Part shown: positions 33,451 to 45,666 of the stretch, piece after piece
Layout: the number at the start of each line of letters is the position of its first letter
Position numbering within the stretch: position 1 is the stretch's first letter
From: Zantedeschia hybrid cultivar
Taxonomy: Eukaryota; Streptophyta; Magnoliopsida; Alismatales; Araceae
Direction of reading: 5' to 3'
DNA length: 64,000 nt
Assembly (NCBI GenBank): GCA_030544215.1
Contig: JARZZO010000003.1
Coordinates: 26,359,879 to 26,423,878 of the forward strand
Translations under genes and position numbers: made by a program
The notes under the pieces: generated by a model
Databases searched by the model: none
Told to the model about the DNA's origin: nothing
What the model saw: the letters and a program-made list of their open reading frames with translations, nothing else

Positions 33451-35324
33451 CCTAGTTGCATCTCATATGACCTACCAACCCCGTTTCACTTCCCACCACC
33501 CAAACCCATGAATTTTCTTAGATAAGAAGAGGATTTCCTCAACGGATAATGCTAAAAAAGCCCATCCTTCCAATAAAATCTCTCTTTAGCACTCCTTATT
33601 CTCAGAGCTAAAATCTCTCTTTAGCATTCCTTATTCTCAGAGCTTTACTCTTCCAGTGAATCTAGTAATTTTACTTTGCCAATAATAAACTCTTGTTATG
33701 ATTTTCCGACATCATATGCATGGAGCAAAGGAAAGATGCCAAATTTTGGAAAGAAAAAGATATTCACAAAAGAAAGCATCATATTTAGATTAGACTTGGG
33801 GGATGGGTGACTTTGTCCAATGGTCAAACTTTAAATTTTGACAGGTAATGCTTGCTGCTATGCCCTCAAGGCCATTACAGTATAACTACCATCCAATCGG
33901 CGGATCAATAGCACACCACATTTAAGATGTATCAATATCTCCTATGAGGGAATGCAGAGACCACGCTCGATCCACCCAATCAGACAGCGGTTATAAGTAT
34001 TGCTCGAGTTTGACATGGGTATTGAGGATGGACGTGGGAGAGTACCATTGAACAAGGCTTTAGGTGGTGGACTCACTATGGTTTCTGGTTACAGAATCCA
34101 ACGTGGACAGATAAACGTAGTCCCTGCTTAGTTGTCAAGTTTTAGCAGGGGTGTCTTGATGCAACAGTAAAGTTGCCATTATGACCTAGAGGTCGAAGAA
34201 TGCTGAAAATAAGAATGTAAGAGTACAGGGGTCAAAGATTAGAATTCAGTGGAGAATATTGAGCATGGACGTGGAAGAAGCCACTGAAACATTTGCGAAC
34301 AAGCCTATACAATCCTAAGCACACGCCAAAAATAGAAGCAGCAATAATCCTGACAGAACTATGGAAGGAATAAGATGGAAGGAGCCATGTTAGAATTCCA
34401 TACAGAAGAAAATATCTAGGGCTCACAAAAGCTAAAAGAGCAGCAGCCACACTATTTGTAATCCTCCAGTGGGAACGAGTGGGGGAAAAAAGGAACAGGA
34501 ACTTGTGGCAAATCTTGAGAATGAGATTAAATTTTAAGTCTCAAGCAAAGCAAAAGGACCAACGGCATACCAAATGATGTTATGGAGTTGGGACCTATTT
34601 TCGTTCTTGTGCAGTGAAATTTGAAGCGAGGAGCTTCTCATAGACGAAGGGGAACAGACCAAAAACTTGCACAAGCAGTTCATCAAAATATTATAGGGGT
34701 CGAAATGGAAAGATTTTCAGAAGAATCCCAGAGTCATGAGTAGAGGAATCTATCAAGAAAATGGAGTCCAATGCAAGTCCGCCTTAAAAAACAATGAACA
34801 AAACAATATATTTTCTAGGAGGGACTGTTTGATTTGAAACAAAACATCATAAAATGATGTAAAACACAGCATTTCCCTAAGACATAAAATGCAGTGCTAA
34901 ATATTACCTCGAGCCGAACAACCTATAGAATATATTTTACTCAACAATCAAGAAAAGGGAAAAAAAGAAACTACACTGCAAAAAAGCCCCTAAAGACAGG
35001 GAAAGTGAGAAAATAGCAATGAGATAAAAGGAATGCCCAAGGCTGAACCACTAGTCCATTACTGTAAATACAATATGATACTATGCAGAAGACTGCGGAT
35101 GATCTATCTCTATAATAATTTCTTATAATACACCCATGAATATATTTTCCATGGTCAAGAAGAAACAAATAAATAAATGGGAGACCCCCCAACAAAACAC
35201 CAACCTGATAATATTTTGAGCCCTTGGTTCTGCACAACCATACTCCCTACCACATAAGAGAAATCACCAGCCTGTCTAAGTGCAATCTGTCCTGTCCCCC
35301 AGATGAAACGAATCATGGGACATG
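33451..35324. other. Region downstream of the PP2A exon
   Basis: No gene seen. Holds a 35-bp tandem duplication (33575-33644). A SINE-like head at about 34150-34195 (GCAACAGTAAAGTTGCC...GACCTAGAGGTCG) resembles the tRNA-related start of the Au-type SINE. The part next to 35324 is likely 3' UTR of the PP2A gene. Confidence 0.45.
33575..33644. repeat. 35-bp tandem duplication
   Basis: AAAATCTCTCTTTAGCA(C/T)T unit repeated at 33575 and 33610. Confidence 0.95.
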
Positions 35325-35711
35325 TCAAGGGCCAGCAACAGGACGTGGGCTTGTGGTAGCAATACTCAAACCCGAGAATGTCCGCGTGACAAGGACAGCC
35401 TCATTGGTGATAGCTTTCGATGCTGCAAGATCCTCCAGGCGCTTCCAAGTTGATTCTCGCTTCTCTCGTGCCTCCCTATCTTTTACTTCACCTTCTTGGA
35501 ATCTGAGTAAGCAATCTTCAAAGAGCTCCTGATCAGCATCCACAAAGAGTTTCCTCACATTCAGAGTTAAGCTCTGGACGGCCTGGTTCCAATGACCATT
35601 TGTATTCCTTTCCATGGCTGGGAAGATTATAGGTAGTATAACCTTCCTGTTTTGAATGATCAAGTTCCGGATATGATCATTGTTCCAAAGAAACAGAGCA
35701 CGTTCAGCAAC
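35325..35711 (-). CDS. PP2A B' (B56) regulatory subunit, last exon
   Basis: A 387-nt exon on the - strand coding for the C-terminal 128 residues of a protein phosphatase 2A B' regulatory subunit, a HEAT-like helical repeat protein that directs the PP2A core enzyme to substrates. It begins VAERALFLWNNDHIRNLI and continues with ILPIIFPAMERNTNGHWNQA, VQSLTLNVRKLF and EAREKRESTWKRLEDLA, all strongly conserved in plant B' proteins; the tail is family-variable. The acceptor TTTCTTTGTGCCAG precedes it in phase 0, the intron position known for plant B' genes. The long N-terminal exon (about 1 kb in relatives) is not found up to 64000, so the intron exceeds 28 kb or the exon is an orphan. Frame intact. 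Confidence 0.93.
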   Translation of the reverse strand, partial: VAERALFLWNNDHIRNLIIQNRKVILPIIFPAMERNTNGHWNQAVQSLTLNVRKLFVDADQELFEDCLLRFQEGEVKDREAREKRESTWKRLEDLAASKAITNEAVLVTRTFSGLSIATTSPRPVAGP

Positions 35712-38700
35712 CTGGCACAAAGAAAATGAAGATAATCAATCTAACAAGACATAAATAGGTAGGATAGCCATATCTAAAAACATAATGGGTGCGTCACTGT
35801 TATAATTTTATATCTAAGCTTCGATGTCTTGGATCCAATGGACGTAGCATAGGACATGAAATAAAATGAAATCTGAGCTGAATGGTTATATTGTTACTCA
35901 ACCAAGCAGATGCAAAATTTCATATGAAAAACGGCATCCACCGACAACCTGAGACGTGGTCAATTTGTGTTTGCAGTCTTCTTTGGTTTTTTTTCCCCGA
36001 ACAGTGAAGTAATATTGTCAGTGGAACCGGATGCATGCAGCTCCAATCTGGTGTAGCGTCCAAATAGTTGGGTATTTATCCATTTAGATATTAGGCAGAC
36101 ATCTTTTTTTTCTTTCAGATATCCTTGTCACCTGGATTTAGAAGTGGAGCAGAAATGACAATTCTCTATCCGCTCACAATAGCAGAAATGGTAATATCTA
36201 GCAAAACTTTCAAAACACAGAGACGATCTTATCATACTTGAACACCTAAGGGGGATGCTAGAACTAAACTTAGCACCTTTCCAATCAAATCTTGGATTGG
36301 AGACCAAACAATGAACTTTTTTCACATCTTTGGCCCAAACATTTGCGTGAACATTGTTGTCCCAGGATCCTCTCTGGTTTTCCCTATGGACTCTAAACAT
36401 CAGGTAGTATAAGCCTCATTCATCACCATGAACAAAAAGGTGGAGACTTAGGTGTAGCTCCTATTAACACAGCTTAGGCAAAACATGCTCAGATGATTTG
36501 CCCATGCTCACTGGTGACCAAGTTTGGTTCATATTAGAAGCTTTAATCAAATCCAGATGGAAAAGAAAAGAGAACGGAAAACCTAAAAAGAGGTTGAACC
36601 TAGTAAGAAAGGCTTCACCTTCCTGGGTTTAACTACAAACATGGCATTGGACAAATTAAAATGGCAAAACAGGATTCATGCAGCCAACCCCCAAATAATG
36701 GGATCAGCCTTGATCTCCATCTCCTCTCTTTGCTGCTGATCATATTCCCCCGTCCCAATAACACCCATTCTCCATTTTTCGTCTGTTGCTGTCATCTGCT
36801 TCAGCAATGCTTGTGGACAAACAAACTGTAGGGCTATTAGGGAATTTAGATGAAGCAAATGTGATCCAAGTGTGAAGAATGTCCAGTAGAGTATAAAAGC
36901 ATGTGGATAGACAGGTAATACTCAAATTACATAACCCACAAACACACATGTCAAAACCCACTCCAAATCTTCTTCAATGAGAGCCAACCTTCAAGAAAAG
37001 GGAAAATAATGCATAGAGAAGACAAGTGCTAAGAATGACAAACATGATTGAGAAAAACAGAAGTGTACCAAACAAAAGCAGCACACGTCATCTAGGGTTT
37101 GCCTTCACAACTTTAAATATTACATTTGCACCATTGGAAATGTTGATGCACTAGAAACCACTTCCAAAAGGTTTAAGCAGGAAATAACACAAAGCAAGAT
37201 GATCCGCCGAACAGAATTCTCATTTATATGTTATGTAAAATACAATATTAAGATAAGCATAGAACTGTAAAGCAAGTAGATGATATAGAATGTAATCAAA
37301 CAGTTGGGAATAGGTGAGCTAGCATGCAGACGTAGCATATATCATGCTCCCATTTGGCATATATCATATGAACTTTTCAGTGGATTTGCAATCTTTACAG
37401 GATACAAGTGCAAATCAAACCGATGGCCTGCACTGCTGCATGCAACCTAAGGCAGAGAATACAGTAAAACTAATGATGGCAACCTGCTCCATGCTAACAT
37501 ATCAGTAGCTTTTTTTCAGCGGCCAAATCCCCATGCATCCAGTTAAGATAACAATGTCATGTCGTCATTTTCAAAAAAAATATAATATTATACGGAAAAT
37601 ATTGTGTTACATGCTGTTATATTCTTATATAACTGGAGCTGATTCATTTTAGGCATTTCTACAGAGGCTTGGGTTAAAGAATTTCAATTGTAATTTTTTT
37701 TCATGATCTTTTTAGCAGTAAGATAGGAACCTCTCCTATCTTCCTCTAGATTGTACACCACTCTTTATTCCTAATAAAACTGGTGGTCCACACTTTCTTC
37801 AAGAAAGAAAAGAGAGTAATATTCTAAATGCTAACTATAAACCCTCTGCCTGTAGCTCATCCAATGACCTGAAAAGCTGTATAGCTCAATCAAGCGCATG
37901 AAGACCACGTTATACAGGATACAGATATTGGGATCATGTAGGGAAAGGGAAAGGATAGTTTAACAATCTTTCAACTTGAAATTCTAGTATGCATTACACA
38001 TGCGCTTCTACAAAGATGTTAGGACCTCACTGAAAAAGACGGAAAATCACAAACAAATAGAGAACGTACCATTTGCTTCTTGGTTCATCTTTTCCTTTTA
38101 AGAGTAACAATCCACCCTCCAAAAAATTTATTTTCCTTCTTGGCTGATTGAATGTCCACAGATCCCCTCCTAAGAAGCTGTCTGTAATCCTTAAATTTCC
38201 CATACTTCTTTCACAACTGATCTTCACATGTTCTAAAAGTGGTAGTTGGGAAAATATTTCCCAGATGCTCCCCCTCTCTTTGCTCGTTGTTGCTTGCAAA
38301 CGTGTTTTTCTTTTCTTTTCTTTTTTTGCTCGTGCTCACACTCGCAAACATGTGTATTTGCAAACATCTTAAAGAATTTATGTTTCACTCGTGCTTCCAC
38401 TGGCAAACATCTTAGAAAAAACAGGATTATATGATAAAAGACTCACTTTTTATTGATAAAAGTCATAATTTGGTATAGATATTTGTTATATTATTATATT
38501 TTTTAATTTAACTTTTTTCAAATCTTGATAAAAAAATTATATGTACTTATCTTTTTTAATATTTTAATTATTCGATTGAATTTTTGACCATCTCATTCAA
38601 ATTTTAAACCAAATTATATCCGAACATATTTTTACTGTATGATACCCAAACTGTATTTAAGGAACTATGGTCATTCTTCACTGACAGCGATTGGATGACC

Positions 38701-39873
38701 GCTGGTGTGGGGGAAGCTGCCTTCCCCATAAATCCAAGAATGCACCCCTCACCCATAAATTATATTCCCAGCTTCACAAGGATAAGCAGTGGCTGCATGG
38801 CTGCTGGTGGGGGAGAAGCCACCATAGATGGGGAATAAGATAGCTGCATGTCCACCTCCTTTCCCCCATTCCGGCTGGGGCAATGAGAAGGGTTTTAAAA
38901 CTCACCCTTCTGAGTTTGGAAAGGGCTTCGAATACAAAAATGACCCAAAAATAGGCAAAATGGACATTTTGACAGGCCCATTTTGCCGCAATCACCACAG
39001 GGACTAGAAATCAGAACAGCAATGAACAGTCCTGAACCAAATCTCAGATCAGAATCAGCCAGTTCTGCAAACAAATGTGTACATTTCTCCTTAACATATT
39101 TATTAAAAAAGGACACTTTCATCAGCTTCCTGCCACTTGTAAACTACACATCAAGTCTAATATTGCTGAAGCCCAGCATCATTTAGGCCATTGCCCCACA
39201 AGAATCATTCAATGAAAATCTAAGAAATATCTCAGGAATGATTGGGATTGTTGGTGTTTAGTTTGGGCTGTCAACAGGCTAGTCTAATAAGCTTCCACAT
39301 TTGCTCTTATATTTGTCACATTTCAAGCAAATACTACGGTGATAAGCCACCGATGTGAAACAAAGTTAACAGATGGACAAGAACGTTAAAAAAGGAAAGA
39401 GTATAGACTGCACCACTCAAAAGAATTGAGTGTGTTAAGATAAAGATGAAAATTAAACATTTTCAAGTGTGCACAAGCTCTCCAGCAATCAGGATGCCCA
39501 ACCATGCCTTTGACCAACATGGATGATGATGCAATGCAAGACGTACGGTCAGATCTTAAGGGTAGTAAAATTCGTATGCAACCGAAGTTCAAAGCTTCAC
39601 CTGGAAGACATTTGTGGTTAGTACATGTCTACTACGTCAATAGACTCAGCAGGTCATTAGCTAGGTTATCTGCCTTTTTAAATGTTTTCCAGTTGTCAGG
39701 AATTGAATAATGGCAGCAGCAATATTTGCAGCAAACAAACAATAATTACAAAATGAATCCATCTTCATCTAGTACCCTAAAATGACACCAAAGTGGGATA
39801 GCTGTGAACCTAATTCATTCTTCATTGGTACTCTAGTCCCCACAACCACAGTAGGGAAAAAGTTGGCTAAAGC

Positions 39874-39937
39874 ATATTTGATCAAACAGTCTTGAAGAGA
39901 TGGGAATATTTGATCAAACAGTCTTGAAGAGATGGGA
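39874..39937. repeat. 32-bp tandem duplication
   Basis: ATATTTGATCAAACAGTC repeated at 39874 and 39906, perfect copies. Confidence 0.95.
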
Positions 39938-40139
39938 TTTCAGCTTCCATGTTGCTGAACATTTCATGGTCACATCTTCCACCAATCAAAAACTTTCCAG
40001 ACGCTCCACAAGGAAACCCAATATCATGACCTCCATGGTGGCAGACTATACCAAAACTTATTTTAATTTAAGCAAAGAAAGTGGCATCAACATTTCAGCC
40101 ACATGATAAGTGGATTGTGCAACATGCTGCATAGTAGTA

Positions 40140-40560
40140 GCTTCACGACAGAGGAACAAACTGTCAGCTTCACTTCAGGTGGAAATAAACTTATCTCACC
40201 ATTAAGAGCACAAAAGCGTGCTTGGACTCGTTTTCCTTAATCTCAACCTCATTGACTCTATGGGGAAGCTGACTCTTAATTGTAGCAGTGATATGGCATT
40301 CATAGTTATTAGGAAATTATCCAGATAAACTTAACTTTCAAACATATCCTGAACATTTGGTTTCTAAACCCCTACCATCTACTTCTGTTGATTTTAGAGT
40401 TAACCACGGTTAAGGCTTAAACATGATATAAATTTTCCATTTTCCTTTATTAAGCCTCATTAAGTTGACTTCTTTGGTTTTAGTTCCTGCCATATACTTT
40501 AGTTTTTTTTTTCTAACTTAAGCATGGTTGAAGTTTAGCCATGGTGTAAATTTACCATTC
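40140..40560. repeat. Diverged direct repeat, copy 1
   Basis: Shares ordered words with 41535-41890: CTGTCAGCTTCACT, TGCTTGGACT, TCTCAACCT, GGCTCTTA/TGACTCTTA, AACCATGGT-TAAATTTACC. Could be paired LTRs of a small element or a local duplication. Confidence 0.55.
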
Positions 40561-41534
40561 ACCTTGAGCTGTCCACCCTTCCCCACTCTCCATTCCAGCA
40601 GGGAGAACGGATCTCCCCTCCACCATCCACCCCCTCCCTCTCCTCACTGGTGTGGAGATGACAAGGCAACAGCTACAGGGGCTACAATGCCTACATTTTT
40701 GTCTCCCCAATTTCAGTGGCTCCCTTCTCCAGTGTCATCATTCCATCGCCAACCCAAGGATGTCATGCCACAGGATGACTTCTGGGAGAAGCAGAGCAGC
40801 TTGATGCCAAGGTGCTGTTAGCTCCAGCACCCAGTGTGTGGTGACAGATGTATGCAACATGCAAAGGAAAAGACTCACAAATCTGCAATATTTCAGTTCT
40901 AACTCATGATCTATAGCCCAAACAGTGTTCAGAACGAATAGGCCATTCACATAACAAAACTAGAAACTTATCATGGCATTCTAATTGGCGGTATGGTTAT
41001 CCAAAGACGTAAAAAAACATGCTCCAAGCGCCCCCCCCCCCCAACAAAAAAAAAAAGTCACTCTTTCAGTAACCTAGAATTCCTCGAACCAAATCTCATA
41101 GGCCAATTTTTCAATTCTGGAAATACGTCAGGCAAATGATAGACAAAACCCTATTGGATTTTGAACACAAGCATTATACATCACATTCTCATGCACATGC
41201 ATTTTAACCAGTAGCCTTATTTGGCCATGCTCCCAAAGGATATGCTGTGCAACTCGTATAAAAACTCAGACACCTTGGTAAATCAGGCTTGGTCAGGCTT
41301 CCAACTTAAAGGAACTGCCAACATGATATGATGATCTGTCTTGCAGCAGCAGAAGACTGGGACACCCAAGCAGCAGCAGCTACCATAGTAGGGATGCACA
41401 GTTAATTTGGTTAGACGTGCAGCTGCAGTCCGAGCTTCTTCTTGTAACAAAGAGGGGCTGCGAGAGTAATGTGGAATGTGGGATTGGCAAATTGCAGGTA
41501 GCAGATGGGAAAAGGCTGGAGTGTAGAGATTAGC

Positions 41535-41890
41535 AGTGGCTTCATGTCTGAGAAAAGAACAGGCTGTCAGCTTCACTCCTGATGGAGAAAAATTGTGTCA
41601 TCAAAAAGAGCACTTTCCATGCTTGGACTAGATTTCCTCAATCTCAACCTATTTTCCTGTTTTAGGGAGGTTGGCTCTTATTTATAATAGTGATACAGGT
41701 TTTATAATTTCAAATCCTTGTTGAATCATGAGTAAGTGTCAGAAATAATCCTGAAAATCTCAACTTTCAGAGCAAGTCTGACACTGAGATTTCTTTTTTA
41801 GCCCTTAGACTCTATTTCCACTGCTTTAAGCTCAACAATGGTCAAGTCTTAACCATGGTATAAATTTACCATTTTACATGGTAAATTTAA
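41535..41890. repeat. Diverged direct repeat, copy 2
   Basis: Partner of 40140-40560, about 1.4 kb away in the same orientation. No PBS or target-site duplication recognised. Confidence 0.55.
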
Positions 41891-42023
41891 GCAATAGAGA
41901 CCACCTTTAAACTCCAACTCTCAAAGAAATCTCTTCCACTTCCCCAAATGCCATAAAAAAAACAAAAGACAAAAATTCTTATGTCCTAAATGACATTTCT
42001 AGTTTCCAATCAACAATGTAGCT

Positions 42024-43294
42024 AGGGCTGCAAACAGAGCGGATACAGAGCAGATATGCTCTTTCGGTGACCATGCGCTTATCATAAACAGATAATCTGT
42101 ATCCACTCCATTTATGAGTCGGATAAGGAGCAGATATTGTACTCCGGATATTCTCCGAATCCAACAGGGATACATATAATATCCGGATATGTAGAGAGAG
42201 TGTTTAAAGAATGGAGTATTTAACTAAAAGAAATAAAATTACTTTAAAAATCTGAAAAAATAGGCACAAAAAATGAAATTTTAAGTACTCATTTGATATA
42301 AAATAGCAAATATTCTGTACAATACCTGGGGGTGAAATGCCTACCTAGGTAAGAACAATCATTACAAACTAAACTCTAATATGGTCCGAATGCATCCAAA
42401 AAAAATGAGAACAACCAAAATCAGATCCCACCACAACAAAATCGGCCCAATTTATCCTTCATCCTGTTGTTTAACGGCCTAGAGACACCAAGCCTACGGC
42501 CCTGGCAGCAGGCATTTATAAGAGTAGACATGCAGATAGATGGCAATCACAGGATTGGGACAAATTGAAGAACATGAATCTGATCACAAGAACAAAGGTG
42601 TGGATGTTGTGGGGTTGCAGAAGCAAATCTCACAGAAATCAGAATACTCAGTTTATGCAAATCTCACAGAAATCAGAATACTCAGCTTACTCAAATCGCA
42701 CAGAAAATCGAAATGATCCCTACCTCGAGCTCAGCCGTTCCCAGGCGAAGGAGGGGATGACCTGGACTGGCAGACAGCAGTCCGAGAGGAGGGAGGCAGA
42801 TGGCGTCGAGGCGGTTCCCTGTTCATAGGCGAAGGAGGGAACGGCGGTAGCCAGAAAGGTGGCGCTGGAAGGAGGGACGGCGTCACAGCTGTTCCCCACT
42901 TCCCCGTTCCTACATGGCAGTGCCGGGAGGGGATGGCCGATGGGAGCGGATGGGGAGAGTATAGGGATGGCCGATAAGGGCAGACAGAACTCAGGCAACA
43001 GCAAAGTGGATGCTGTGTCTCTAAGATGGCCGGAGGCTTTAGGGTTCCATTAACTTTTATACCTAACACATGAACCATAGGATCTAGGATCTGATGGCCT
43101 AGTTTAAACTTCCTTGTGGAGCAGATGTCCGGCGGAGCGGCTATGGTATTTTCATTACCGCTTTGTTTATTTGACAGATCATAAACAGACATCTGACTAT
43201 GATCCACTGGATAGCTATTTTGGATGAATAGCTGCCATTTCGGATACGAATCAAAAGTGGATCAGGATGTTGTCCAGATCCGTTTGCAGCCTTG
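42024..43294. mobile_element. hAT-like non-autonomous element
   Basis: Ends AGGGCTGCAAACAGAGCGGAT on the left and, on the reverse strand, AAGGCTGCAAACGGATC on the right. Subterminal parts are rich in GGATA/CGGAT and TATCCGGATAT words. The interior (42720-43050) is GC-rich with overlapping ORFs on both strands and no recognisable domain. A tandem 34-bp repeat lies at 42624-42710. No clear 8-bp duplication. Confidence 0.5.
42624..42710. repeat. 34-bp tandem repeat, 2.5 units
   Basis: CAAATC(T/G)CACAGAAA-TC units start at 42624, 42658 and 42692. Confidence 0.9.
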
Positions 43295-43984
43295 ACATCA
43301 TGGTAGTAGTTCTCGAGCCTGTTGTGCTTCTTTGTCAATCTCTGAATCTCTGATAAGTATTTGTGGCAGAGCTCCAACACAGCCTAGTCCCGTTTCAATG
43401 TTGTGCTGGATTTGCATGGGGAGAAGCTATGGTGACAAAGCACCCACTCCTGGTAGGATTGCACGTAGAAGAGGGGCATGTAGGTTACGCAACCAGACCA
43501 GAGGCAGCGGCTACTCTGTGTAGGAGGAGAAGAGGACATAATCACGACGGGTTCCACAAGGACCAGATCAGGATCTGGTGTGTGGTGTGTGGGGATTACA
43601 AAGTCAGCCTGCAGCTCCCAATAACTCCCCCCCCCCTTTTCCCTCTGATCCGCATAAATGAGTGCTGTTTTTCTTTTGCTATTGTGGATTGTATCATCCA
43701 TTTAATTTCAAATAAATAGAGGTAGTACAATCGAGTGAAGCGAGGCTCCTAACCCTCAAAACTACACTTCACATAACAGGAAGAATAAACAAAGACAAAT
43801 GCAAACCTAAACAAACTACCAACCCCTCCTACCAAATTGGTAGTTTGGAACAGTAAAGGTTTGAGCTGGAGCAGCTTCCATCTATTCTCAATATTATTCA
43901 TAGAACCAATCTGAATAGTCAACAGGACACAAGAACTTGGGTTTGGAACAGTAAAGGTTCATTTTCTGTCAAGGTTCAAAATTA
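43295..43984. other. Junction region with short + LINE piece
   Basis: At about 43850-43980 the + strand reads DTRTWVWNSKGSFSVK, typical of the zf-RVT-side end of plant LINEs. At 43685 GTGGATTGTATCATCC resembles 48050 (GTGGATTGTACCACC) and may mark related LTR ends. No gene. Confidence 0.4.
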
Positions 43985-44490
43985 GTCAGCAGTGCCTTAT
44001 TGAAGACCTGGATAGGTAATAGGTCTACTCCTTCTTTTGACCTGCATACATATCTCCATTGTATATTATGTATCCCTGTCTCTTTTGTACCCTTTCCTCT
44101 CCAAAAGAATGCTGCTCTGATAGATTCTATCTTTTTGAAACTGTAGCTGGTATTTTAAAAATAGAAAGGTAATATGTTAGCTAAGCTAGATAACACAACT
44201 TTAGAAAGGATCCATCTACCTCCCGCTGACAGAAGCTTACCCTTCCACCCTTCTAATCTGTCTTCAAACTTCTAAACCAGAAAATTCCATTCAGAGCTCT
44301 TAAGGTTCCCATCAGATACGGGAAGACCTAGATATCTGATAGGAAAAGAAGTCCACTTCACTCCCAGCAGCTGAGTAATCACAGGTTTCCTCTCCTCTGG
44401 CACGTTCAAAGCTACTAGTTCACTCTTAGAAAAGTTGATCTTGAGACCAGTGACAGCTTCTAACATCTTAAGGATAATCTTCAGATATAT
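43985..44490 (-). pseudogene. LINE (L1 clade) RT thumb region, element B
   Basis: On the - strand ILKMLEAVTGLKINFSKSEL, then PIRYLGLPVSDG and GWKGKLLSAGGRWILSK: the post-catalytic part of plant L1 RT. The catalytic part of the same element resumes at 45667; the two halves join in frame once the inserted LINE is ignored. Confidence 0.85.
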
Positions 44491-45666
44491 ATTACCAGGA
44501 ATAAATATTTCCCCAATAATGAGAAATGGATGAGAAGTTTTCAGATCAATGGTTCAGTTTCAAATATTTGGAAGAGTATTTTGCAGAACCAGGATTTCTA
44601 TAATTGTTCAACTCACATAAAGGTGGGTAATGGCAGAACTGCTAAATTTTGGGAAGATACATGGAAGGAGGGTAGAGCCCCAAAAGATGAATTTCCTAAT
44701 CTGTACAGAATTTCAGTGGATAGGAATTCTGCCATGAGTGATGTTCGGAATTTGTCATCTCAAAGTTTGATTTGGGAGTTGCAATTCTGCAGGAATTTCC
44801 ATGATGTAGAAGAGAGGGAATTCTTACAACTTAACTTGTTACTCCAAGATTTCCAAGGGCTGATTGATATGGATGATGAGATAAGCTGGAGATGGGAACA
44901 AGGAGGGAAGTTTTCTGTTAGCTCTGCAACCAAGGTGCTGAACTCAGGAGGGATCAAGGTTAGCTGGGACTCTCAGGTGTGGAATAAGCACCTTCCTATT
45001 AAGATCAGAATTTTTATGTGGAAGGTAGCTCTGGGGCAGATTACCAACGGGGGATAAGCTAAGGTTCTTAACCACAGATAAAAGAATGTGTCCATTTTGT
45101 GGGATGTTTCAAGAGACTGTGGATCACCTGTTTATAAATTGTGGTATAGTGGATGCTATTTGGAAGGCTCTTTTCAAAGTCTTGGGTTGTAATCAAGGCT
45201 GCTTCAATTCGGTAGGCAGACTTATGGAAAATTGGAACCAGATGTGTCCTAGTTATCAAGAGAAATCCATTTGGGAACCTCTTCTAGCAACAATGTTTTG
45301 GGCTATTTGGAGGGAAAGGAATTTCAGAATTTTCAACAAACAGTTTTCGAGTCCAGCAGGAATTATTGGGAACTGTCTTTTCTTCATTAAAGAATGGTCT
45401 TTCAGAAGAGGAGGGGAAAAATTTTCAGATTCTGTAATCTTATCAAGATGTGCTCAATGGAAAACTGTATTTCTTTGAGGGTTTTTGAGGTGTTAGTAGG
45501 TTGTTTTCTGTTATCTAGAGAGGAGAGTTTTTGGGTTTCTTAGGGTTGTAGTAATGTCTACTAGCTTGGTAGATTAGTACAGTGTTTCTTTTTCTCAAAC
45601 CCATGTACTATGTCTCTTTTTTATGCAATGAATGAATGTGGCTTTTTGCTGCCTTCTAAAAAAAAA
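44491..45666 (+). mobile_element. 5'-truncated LINE inserted in another LINE (element C)
   Basis: A + strand LINE 3' end coding for the region after RT: WKSILQNQDFYNCSTHIKVG, WEDTWKEGRAP, then the zinc-finger domain MCPFCGMFQETVDHLFINC and the tail WAIWRERNFRIFNKQF. It ends in GCCTTCT plus an A tail. A 15-bp duplication AATCTTCAGATATAT flanks it (44476-44490 and 45667-45681), the mark of target-primed insertion. One stop near 45055 breaks the frame. Confidence 0.92.

Larger units (their letters stand above)
35712..42023 (-). other. Presumed PP2A intron, first part
   Basis: No further B' exon found. Holds a 32-bp tandem duplication (39874-39937), a C12 run (41031-41042) and a diverged direct duplication (about 40140-40560 and 41535-41890). 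Otherwise AT-rich with unsupported short ORFs. Confidence 0.5.
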
